DNA of 19,997 nt from CAZUZD01 sp964624465 (GTDB taxonomy: Bacteria; Planctomycetota; Planctomycetia; Isosphaerales; Isosphaeraceae): NCBI GenBank assembly GCA_964624465.1, contig CAZUZD010000090.1, positions 1 through 19,997 of the forward strand, read 5' to 3'. Of the stretch, positions 14,816 through 19,997 are shown in pieces (the first letter of the stretch is position 1; every line of letters starts with the position of its first letter). The translations under genes were made by a program, and so were the position numbers. The notes below the pieces were generated by a model. It saw only the letters and a program-made list of their open reading frames with translations. It was not told the origin of the DNA and searched no databases.

Positions 14816-16999
14816 TCAGGCCGGCAGCCCGCGCAGGCGCTTGCGGATGAACTCCAGCACGTCGCCGTTGTTGAGGTACGGGCTGTGCTCGACCACGCCG
14901 ATGGTCTGCGTCCACGAGGGCGGCGTCTGCGACACGCCGTTGCCCCACTGCATGACCACGATCGACGGGTCGTTGGCGTAGGTCGCGATCTGCGAGATGT
15001 ACGGCACGGTGCCGTCGCCGAAGTTCCCCTCGACATCGTTGTAGTAGATCGTGCCGGCCGGCGGCACGATCGGGTTCGCCTCCTGGAACGGCCAGATCTG
15101 GCCCGTGGTCCCGTCCCCCACCACCGTCTGGTTCTCCGTGTTGGTCTGCACCAGCGTGCCGCTGATGTTCGGGTACACCCCGAACGTGGCCGTGGCGCTG
15201 TCCACCAGCGCCGTCCAGGGGTTCACGCCGGGCGAACTCGTCGCGTTCAGGTCCAGCACGGTGTTGTTCGACGACGTCGGGTCGCTGTTGATGTTGGTGA
15301 GCTGGCCGCCGGTCGTGAGCAGGAAGTTGTAGGTCGGCAGCAGGTCGCGCAGCGAGGCGCCGTAGAGCCGGAGGAACTTCAGGGGGTCGGGCTGGCCCGT
15401 GCCCGGGTCGGTGATCGCCGCCAGGTCGATGTCGCCCAGCGGGCTGGTGATCGTGTTGCCGCCGATGACCGCCTGGTACGGCAGGTTCAGGAAGTCGCGC
15501 AGGATGCCGACCGACGGGCTCAGCGTGAACGACTCCAGGTCGTTGTTCCAGATCGGGAACGCCTCGGCGGCGCCCTGGCTGGGGGCGGAGAGCAGCACGG
15601 CGTCCTCGACCTCCGGGAGCGTGAAGGTCTGGCCGTCCTGCGTCAGCGTCGCGCCGTAGGCCAGGCTCTGGATGTAGGCGCGGGTCATCAGGCCGCCGTT
15701 GGAGTGGCCGACCAGGTCGATGGTCACGATGCTCGGGTCGGCGAGCACCATCGACTTGAGGAAGTTCCCGATGTAGCCCAGCGAGAACTGCGGCTGCGCC
15801 TGCGTGATGCTGGCGCCGGTGACCAGCGAGAGCACGCCGTCCTGATCGCCGTCGTAGGGCGCGATCGGCAGCCGCCAGTCGTAGGGCACCAGGAACTGGT
15901 CGACCCCGTCGATGTAGCCCTGGTTGGTGAGGGTCTGCTGGAGGTTCCGGTACGGGTTGATCACGCCGTACTGCGCCGTCCACGCCGGCACCACGGCCAG
16001 CTCATCGGCCGGGAAGCCGAGGGTGGTGACGTACCGGATCAGCTCGCCCAGGTTCCCCTCCTTGGGCAGCGAGGCGGTGTAGCCGGGCAGGATGACCACG
16101 GGCGTGGGCCGGCGGTCGACGGTGAGCGTGTCCGTGGTGCTCTGGCCGAACCCGCCGCCCTGGACCATCACCTGGATCGTGCTGGTCGAGTCCTCGGGGA
16201 ACGGCAGCGTCGCCTGCGCCAGGCCGCTGGCGTCCGCCGTCGTGATGACCTGCTGGCCCAGCGCCTGGTTCGCGAAGATCACGCGGGCGCCGGGGGCCGT
16301 CTGCGCCGTGATCACGCCGTCGGGCACGCGGATCACGTTGCCGTGGTGCGGCGTGCTGTGGTCCAGGCCGGCGTCGAGCGTGAGCGGGCGGACCGAGGTC
16401 GCCGCGCCGAAGTTGCTCCGCGCCAGCTTCAGGTCGGCGACGTTGACCGCGCCGCTGCCGTCGACATCGGCGTTGGCCCGCTGGGCGGGCGTCAGGCTCG
16501 ACGGGTTGCCGATCGCCGCGCGGATCAGGGCCAGGTCGCCGTGCGTCACCGCGAACGAGCCGTCGACGTCGCCGGCCAGCTGGTAGCGGACCGCGTAGTC
16601 GGTCGGCAGGCCGCTCGACCCGTATCCGGCCGAGAGCACGTACGAGCCGTAACGCGCCCGGGTCAGCAGGAACCCAGGCCCGCCCGGGCGCTGCCAGACC
16701 GTGGGCACGGCCCGGCGGTGCACCGGGTTCGTGGTCGTGTTCACGCTCAGCGGCCCGAGGTCGGCGACCCCGTCGCCGGTGACCCGCAGCATCACCGTCC
16801 CGGTCTGCGAGAGCCGGAACGTCGAGCGGTCCAGCACGAAGGGCTGCGAGGCCGAGACGTTCGGCGCCGCGCCCAGACCCGACTGCAGGGCGAAGACGCC
16901 CAGCGTGTCCGCGGCCATCAGCTGCCGGGATTCGCAGCGTTCCACCGCGAGGCCTCGGAATCGCCGACGATCCGACCGTGCCGAGTTCGTGATTGCCAT
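14816..16999 (-). CDS. Exported LCAT-like alpha/beta hydrolase with dockerin-type repeats
   Basis: 727 residues from the ATG at 16999. The N-terminus (SDRRRFRGLAVERCESRQLM) has the planctomycete extracellular signature, expected to direct export. About 143-200 hold two dockerin-like calcium loops, GDVDGSFAVTHGDLALIRAA and ADVDGSGAVNVADLKLARSN. The hydrolase domain begins around VVILPGYTASLPKEGN. Its likely triad is Ser433 in LVGHSNGGL, Asp662 in GDGTVPYIS and His705 in VVEHSPYL, with the order and surroundings of lecithin:cholesterol acyltransferase/PDAT-like lipases (PF02450). Role: cleavage or transfer of an acyl chain from lipid or ester outside the cytoplasm; substrate unknown. Longer in-frame extension to 17119 lacks the motif's usual position at the start and is rejected. 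It is a single-gene unit with a possible promoter at 17091-17119. Confidence 0.85.
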   Translation of the reverse strand: MAITNSARSDRRRFRGLAVERCESRQLMAADTLGVFALQSGLGAAPNVSASQPFVLDRSTFRLSQTGTVMLRVTGDGVADLGPLSVNTTTNPVHRRAVPTVWQRPGGPGFLLTRARYGSYVLSAGYGSSGLPTDYAVRYQLAGDVDGSFAVTHGDLALIRAAIGNPSSLTPAQRANADVDGSGAVNVADLKLARSNFGAATSVRPLTLDAGLDHSTPHHGNVIRVPDGVITAQTAPGARVIFANQALGQQVITTADASGLAQATLPFPEDSTSTIQVMVQGGGFGQSTTDTLTVDRRPTPVVILPGYTASLPKEGNLGELIRYVTTLGFPADELAVVPAWTAQYGVINPYRNLQQTLTNQGYIDGVDQFLVPYDWRLPIAPYDGDQDGVLSLVTGASITQAQPQFSLGYIGNFLKSMVLADPSIVTIDLVGHSNGGLMTRAYIQSLAYGATLTQDGQTFTLPEVEDAVLLSAPSQGAAEAFPIWNNDLESFTLSPSVGILRDFLNLPYQAVIGGNTITSPLGDIDLAAITDPGTGQPDPLKFLRLYGASLRDLLPTYNFLLTTGGQLTNINSDPTSSNNTVLDLNATSSPGVNPWTALVDSATATFGVYPNISGTLVQTNTENQTVVGDGTTGQIWPFQEANPIVPPAGTIYYNDVEGNFGDGTVPYISQIATYANDPSIVVMQWGNGVSQTPPSWTQTIGVVEHSPYLNNGDVLEFIRKRLRGLPA

Positions 17000-17090
17000 G
17001 AGTCCAAGGCTCCAAACCGGGTGCGGATTCGGGGAGGATAGGCGGCGCAGCTCCCGCAGTGATGCCAGCCGGCACAGGCCGCCCGGGCCC

Positions 17091-17119
17091 AATAGAACCC
17101 CCAGGTTTCCCGGTTGCAA
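17091..17119 (-). promoter_or_regulatory. Possible promoter of the LCAT-like hydrolase gene
   Basis: On the minus strand, TTGCAA (17119-17114) and TCTATT (17096-17091) are 17 bases apart; each matches sigma-70 consensus at four of six positions. The leader would be about 85 bases. An AT-rich run (TTTTTGATTGCAA on the minus strand) lies just upstream. TTGCAA is self-complementary, so it could also serve the divergent DUF2256 gene. Confidence 0.4.
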
Positions 17120-17179
17120 TCAAAAACCCCGTGCGCACTCATCCCAGGGCCCGGCCGTTGCCGGGCCGAGAGGTGTCCC

Positions 17180-17374
17180 ATGCCCGACCGCCCGGGTCGC
17201 CCCGATCGCACCCCGGCCGCCGGCCGGCCCGACAAGCTGTGCCCGGCCTGCGGCCGGCCGTTCGCCTGGCGCCGCAAGTGGGCCCGCGACTGGGACCGCG
17301 TCGTCTTCTGCAGCGAGCGCTGCCGCCGCGCCGGCCGGCCCGATCCCGGGCCGGGGCCCGGGGCCGGTCGCTGA
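17180..17374 (+). CDS. DUF2256 domain small zinc-ribbon-like protein
   Basis: 64 residues from an ATG at 17180, with GAGAGG (17168-17173) as ribosome binding site. The core KLCPACGRPFAWRRKWARDW is followed by VVFCSERCRR, the DUF2256 (PF10013) pattern: a CxxC pair and a CxxxC pair that probably bind one zinc ion, around the conserved PFxWRxKW. Its function is unknown. In other genomes DUF2256 proteins are short, as here. The C-terminal tail is a Pro/Gly run. It is divergent from the lipase gene and convergent with the FabF-type gene, 18 bases away. Confidence 0.85.
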   Translation: MPDRPGRPDRTPAAGRPDKLCPACGRPFAWRRKWARDWDRVVFCSERCRRAGRPDPGPGPGAGR

Positions 17375-17392
17375 GGCGGGCCGCTCCGGGGG

Positions 17393-18673
17393 TCAGGCGT
17401 CGAGGTCGCCGCGGCCCACGACCAGCACCGAGTTCTTGGAGCCGAAGCCCATGCAGTTGCAGAGGGCGATGCGGGCGTCGGCCGGCCGGGAGGCGCCGGG
17501 GAGGTAGTCGAGGTCGCAGGCCGGGTCGGGGGTGTCCAGGTTCATCGTCGGCGGCAGGTAGCCGCCAGCCAGGCCGAGCAGGGTGGCGACCACGCCGGCG
17601 GAGCCGCAGGCGCCCTGCGGGTGGCCGATCATGCTCTTGGTCGACGACATCGGGATCGCCCGCGCCCGGTCCCCCAGCGCCCGCTTCACGGCGGCGGTCT
17701 CGACCCGATCGTTCAGCTCGGTGGCGGTGCCGTGCAGGTTCACGTAGTCGACCTGCCCGGGCGTGATGCCGGCGTCGGCCATGGCGAGCTGCAGGGCGCG
17801 GATCGGCTCGTCGAGGTCGACGGACATCGAGACCCGGTGCCAGGCGTCGCAGGTGCTGGCGTAGCCGAGCAACTCGCCGAGGATCGGGACGCCGCGGGCC
17901 AGGGCGTGCTCGCGCTCCTCGACGACGAGCATCCACGACCCCTCGCCGAGCACGAAGCCGTCGCGGTCGCGGCTGAACGGCCGGCTGGCGCGCTCGGGCT
18001 CGTCGTTCCAGTTCCGCGAGGTGATCGCCATCACGTCGAAGCCCATCATGATCGCCGGCGCGATCGGGGCGTCGGCGCCGCCGACGAGCACCAGCGGGCT
18101 CTCGCCGTACTGGATCCGCCGCAGCGCGTAGCCCAGGGCGTCGGTGCTCGACGTGCACCCGGTCGAGACGACGTGCGACGGCCCCCGCAGGCCGAGCTGG
18201 ATCGACAGCTCGGAGGCGAGGTTGCCGTGCGTGCCGGCGGGGATCACCTGCGCGCTGGCCTTCTCGGGCTGGCCGGCGTAGTAGTGGCCGTACATCGCCT
18301 CGATGTACGCGATCCCGCCGCCGCCGGTGCCCAGCAGCACCCCGATCTGGCGCCTGGTCTCCAGGTCCAGCTCGGCCGGCGTCAGGCCGGCGTGCTCCAG
18401 GGCCTCGCGCGCGGCCAGGATCGCCAGCGGCACGGTGCGGCTGACGAGCTTCAGCTGCCGGGGCTCCAGGGCGCGGGTCAGGTCGACGTCGCGGATCGTG
18501 GCGGCCACCCGGCTGGAGAGGTGCGAGACGTCGAACTGGTCGAGCCGGCTCACGCCGCTGGTGCCCGCGCGGTTGGCGCGGTCGTAGGCGGGCAGCCCCT
18601 GGCCGTTGGGGCTCATCGCCCCCATCCCGGTGACGACGGCGCGACGCAACGTGACCTGTCGGGGGGCGGGCAT
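17393..18673 (-). CDS. Beta-ketoacyl-ACP synthase, FabF type
   Basis: 426 residues, normal for KAS II. The start is RRAVVTGMGAMSPNGQGLPA. The active-site cysteine is Cys173 in HVVSTGCTSSTDALGYA. His314 (NLHGTATELND), Lys346 and His351 (SSTKSMIGHPQGACG) complete the Cys-His-His triad, with almost the same spacing as in E. coli FabF (163, 303, 335, 340). RASRPFSRDRDGFVLGEGSW is also typical. It condenses malonyl-ACP with an acyl-ACP. SSTKSMIGHPQGACG and ATELND vary from the usual SVKGATGH/TSTPLND, so this may be a specialised paralogue rather than the housekeeping enzyme. No acyl carrier protein or ketoreductase gene lies near. I chose the ATG at 18673; a much longer in-frame extension is antisense to other genes. 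It has its own promoter (18724-18752). Confidence 0.92.
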   Translation of the reverse strand: MPAPRQVTLRRAVVTGMGAMSPNGQGLPAYDRANRAGTSGVSRLDQFDVSHLSSRVAATIRDVDLTRALEPRQLKLVSRTVPLAILAAREALEHAGLTPAELDLETRRQIGVLLGTGGGGIAYIEAMYGHYYAGQPEKASAQVIPAGTHGNLASELSIQLGLRGPSHVVSTGCTSSTDALGYALRRIQYGESPLVLVGGADAPIAPAIMMGFDVMAITSRNWNDEPERASRPFSRDRDGFVLGEGSWMLVVEEREHALARGVPILGELLGYASTCDAWHRVSMSVDLDEPIRALQLAMADAGITPGQVDYVNLHGTATELNDRVETAAVKRALGDRARAIPMSSTKSMIGHPQGACGSAGVVATLLGLAGGYLPPTMNLDTPDPACDLDYLPGASRPADARIALCNCMGFGSKNSVLVVGRGDLDA

Positions 18674-18723
18674 CAATGCGGATCCTCGGGGTGCGATCGT
18701 GGCGTGCGGCCGATCAAGCCGTG

Positions 18724-18752
18724 ATTGTATGCCTCGGACGCCCCGCCGGCCA
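18724..18752 (-). promoter_or_regulatory. Promoter of the FabF-type gene
   Basis: On the minus strand, TACAAT (18729-18724) matches the -10 consensus at five of six positions. TGGCCG (18752-18747), 17 bases upstream, is a weak -35. The leader would be about 44 bases. Confidence 0.5.
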
Positions 18753-18799
18753 CGACCACGCCCGTCGCAGGTCGACTTCCCCCCCGCCCCCGGGGACCG

Positions 18800-18805
18800 C
18801 ATAAT
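18800..18805 (+). promoter_or_regulatory. -10-like hexamer CATAAT before the Trm112-like gene
   Basis: CATAAT matches TATAAT at five of six positions and sits about 80 bases before the GTG start at 18887, in a GC-rich gap. No -35 with normal spacing is convincing. It is about 50 bases from the start of the divergent promoter at 18724-18752. Confidence 0.35.
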
Positions 18806-18886
18806 GCATGCCAGGGGCCCCCACCGTCGCAGCCCTGCGCCCGGACCGGGCCCCGGACCGTCCCAGCCCCCCCGAGGAGCGACGCC

Positions 18887-19117
18887 GTGACGACGGAGCG
18901 CGAAGACCTGATGGCCCTGCTCGTGTGCCCCATGGCCAAGGTGCCGCTGCGCCGCGAGGGCGACACGCTGGTGTGCACCCGCTGCGGCCCGCGCTTCGCC
19001 ATCAAGGACGGCATCCCGAACATGCTCATCGACGAGGCCGAGCTGCCCCACGGCTGCCACGGCCTCGGCGACCTGCCATGCGTCAAGGCCGGCGACGCCA
19101 AGGTCGACCCCGCCTGA
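18887..19117 (+). CDS. Trm112-like / UPF0434 small protein
   Basis: 76 residues from a GTG at 18887, with GAGGAG at 18874-18879 as a good ribosome binding site. The pattern LMALLVCPMAKVPLRREGDT followed by LVCTRCGPRFAIKDGIPNML is that of the Trm112 family (PF03966): a short zinc-ribbon-like fold with the DGIPxML signature. In eukaryotes Trm112 activates methyltransferases; bacterial roles are poorly defined. The first cysteine pair is incomplete (CPMA, where CPxC is usual), although the second pair (CTRC) is kept. Similar loss occurs in many bacterial members. The C-terminal tail has two more cysteines and an HGCHG motif of unknown use. It converges with the next gene, 11 bases away. Confidence 0.82.
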   Translation: MTTEREDLMALLVCPMAKVPLRREGDTLVCTRCGPRFAIKDGIPNMLIDEAELPHGCHGLGDLPCVKAGDAKVDPA

Positions 19118-19128
19118 GCCCCGCCCGT

Positions 19129-19335
19129 TCACGGCACCAGCACCTGCGCGTGCGCGCCGATCCAGGCCCGCAGCGTCTCGGCCCCTTGATGGATGTCGAG
19201 GTGCTCGCCGTCGGTGAACTGCACCCGGATCACCCCGGCGACCGTCGCGCCGTCGGGGCCCCGGGAGCACAGCTCGCGCAGGCTGGCCACGCGGTCGAGG
19301 TTCAGGGTCAGCGGGCCGATCTTGACCAGGTTCAT
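19129..19335 (-). CDS. Small hypothetical protein
   Basis: 68 residues from an ATG at 19335. The protein alternates predicted strands: LVKIGPLTLNLDRVASL, then GVIRVQFTDGEHLDIH and a final helix GAETLRAWIGAHAQ. This looks like a compact beta-rich domain, with no cysteines and no membrane segment. Short proteins with an N-terminal NLDxVxS segment and a VxVxFxDGxxLxL strand are widespread and uncharacterised. It lies 60 bases after the next gene on the same strand and probably shares its transcript. I do not recognise a function. Confidence 0.55.
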   Translation of the reverse strand: MNLVKIGPLTLNLDRVASLRELCSRGPDGATVAGVIRVQFTDGEHLDIHQGAETLRAWIGAHAQVLVP

Positions 19336-19395
19336 GCGATCGCTCCGGCAAGTGGGGTGTGAGGCTCGGTCCAGGACGCCCGCGATCGTCGCCGC

Positions 19396-19878
19396 TCAGG
19401 CGGCGGTGCGGGGGCGCAGCAGGGTGAACTCGCCGTCGAGGGCGACCCGCTGCCAGAGGTCGGTCGCGGGCTCCTCGCTGCGGGCCACCCGCACGCGGGT
19501 CAGCTCGGGCAGGCAGCCGGGCCCGAGGTCGCTGCCGTCGAGGGTGTCGACGACCAGGTCGGCCAGCCGGCCGAGCCGCGCGAACCCCTCGTCGCGGTCG
19601 ACGTGCCGCAGCGCGATCAGGATCTTGAACCGCACCCGCCGCAGCACGGTCGCCGGCGGGGCGTCGTCCTGCTCCGACCAGTCGCGGAGCTGCACCCGCA
19701 GGTTCGGGCCCAGCTCCGAGACGATCGCCGGCGACGGCACCTGCCCGGGGCCGACGATCGCCGCGAACCCTCCCGTGGCGCGCAGCCTGGCGGCCAGCGT
19801 CGTCAGGCAGTCGGCCACGCGCGGCCGGGGGTCGGCGGGTCCGGCAATCGAGCGGGCGGTCGGGGTCGTGGTCGTCAT
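19396..19878 (-). CDS. Hypothetical protein, possibly virion-assembly related
   Basis: 160 residues from an ATG at 19878, with GAGAGG six bases upstream. The first 25 residues are Thr/Pro/Ala-rich. The body has RVRFKILIALRHVDRDEGFA, a helical LGRLADLVVDTLDG segment, and strand-like PELTRVRVARSEE and ALDGEFTLLRP at the end. The layout, two beta strands around a helix and a final strand, recalls small phage tail-completion proteins, and the two neighbouring small genes would fit a compact phage-like module. This is only a shape-based guess; no signature residue was identified and no phage structural gene is visible in the window. Confidence 0.5.
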   Translation of the reverse strand: MTTTTPTARSIAGPADPRPRVADCLTTLAARLRATGGFAAIVGPGQVPSPAIVSELGPNLRVQLRDWSEQDDAPPATVLRRVRFKILIALRHVDRDEGFARLGRLADLVVDTLDGSDLGPGCLPELTRVRVARSEEPATDLWQRVALDGEFTLLRPRTAA

Positions 19879-19894
19879 GCGGCACCTCTCGGAA

Positions 19895-19914
19895 GTGGAG
19901 TGGAGTGGAGTGGG
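19895..19914. repeat. Four-copy pentanucleotide repeat GTGGA
   Basis: GTGGA occurs three times in tandem from 19895 to 19909, followed by GTGGG to 19914. It lies 17 bases upstream of the ATG of the 160-residue gene (19878), in the leader of the minus-strand message, where it reads (TCCAC)n. Copy-number change could alter the leader, but four copies are few. Confidence 0.7.
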
Positions 19915-19946
19915 GACGGGACAGAGGGAGACGCGCGGGCGCCGCC

Positions 19947-19997
19947 TCAGGGGGGCAGCACGAGCACGACGGCGGTGCGGTTGCCGGCGGCGTCGGT
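19947..19997 (-). CDS. C-terminal end of an unidentified protein (cut by window edge)
   Basis: The minus-strand frame is open from the right edge to a TGA at 19949-19947 and encodes 16 residues ending VVLVLPP. Its stop lies 68 bases before the ATG of the 160-residue gene, on the same strand, so it is likely the upstream gene of that group. Only a DAAGNRTAVVLVLPP tail is seen; that sequence resembles the end of an immunoglobulin-like or fibronectin-like repeat but the family cannot be named. Confidence 0.4.
   Translation of the reverse strand, partial: TDAAGNRTAVVLVLPP

Noticed and set aside
14885..17041. 718-codon plus-strand open frame opposite the LCAT-like gene
   Set aside because: Arg/Val/Asp/Gly-rich without a family motif, antisense to a gene with a complete catalytic triad and export signal.
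17000..17119. 40-codon upstream extension of the LCAT-like gene
   Set aside because: The ATG at 16999 places the export motif at its normal distance from the start; the extension crosses the probable promoter.
17393..19885. 830-codon minus-strand frame that includes the FabF gene
   Set aside because: The extra 400 N-terminal codons are low-complexity and overlap other genes, including an antisense stretch across the Trm112-like gene; the ATG at 18673 gives a normal KAS length and start.
1..19997. CRISPR array, tRNA, rRNA, insertion sequence or integrase
   Set aside because: No regularly spaced direct repeats, no cloverleaf-like stretch with a TTC-A arm, and no transposase or recombinase motif was found on either strand by reading; a covariance-model scan was not possible.

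Overview
The window is very GC-rich, with G or C at most third codon positions, and the genes are densely packed. It most likely comes from a planctomycete, probably of the Isosphaera/Paludisphaera/Tautonia group. Three points support this. A secreted lipase-like protein starts with the planctomycete extracellular-type motif (Arg-rich stretch followed by VERCESRQLMA). There is a Minf_1886-family protein, a family largely confined to Planctomycetes and Verrucomicrobia. Dockerin-type repeats sit inside an exported protein. The assignment is inferred from protein features, not from a search.

Layout. 1-317: end of a two-helix membrane protein. 412-1635: MFS transporter. 1636-1914: non-coding gap with a perfect 25-bp inverted repeat. 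1915-6891 (minus): a three-gene operon of two related family-39-type membrane glycosyltransferases and a SAM methyltransferase, joined by a 1-nt gap and a 4-nt overlap. 7105-7641 (minus): a GNAT acetyltransferase of the short ArgA type with a clear sigma-70-like promoter. 7897-8604 (minus): a membrane-anchored Cys-X5-Arg phosphatase, divergent from a third family-39-type glycosyltransferase (8867-10528, plus). 10606-13061 (plus): a diadenylate-cyclase-like (DisA_N) protein with an altered active-site motif, then miaA. 13049-14677 (minus): a PSP1/RicT-type protein, a Minf_1886 protein and a small membrane protein whose 3' end overlaps that of miaA. 14816-16999 (minus): an exported LCAT-like alpha/beta hydrolase with a dockerin-like pair. 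17180-17374 (plus): a DUF2256 zinc-ribbon protein. 17393-18673 (minus): a FabF-type ketoacyl-ACP synthase. 18887-19117 (plus): a Trm112-like protein. 19129-19997 (minus): three small unrecognised genes, the last cut by the window edge.

Most of the content is housekeeping or envelope function: sugar transfer at the membrane, fatty-acid or polyketide chain elongation, tRNA modification and export. No integrase, transposase, CRISPR array, rRNA or tRNA was found. The most interesting points are the DisA-like protein, which keeps the DGA motif but has GARTA where GTRHR is expected; the miaA / PSP1 / Minf_1886 neighbourhood, which may connect an Fe-S PSP1 protein with tRNA hypermodification; and the lipase with dockerin repeats. 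Several genes have a TA(N)3T-like -10 hexamer just upstream, and in a few cases this helps choose the start codon.
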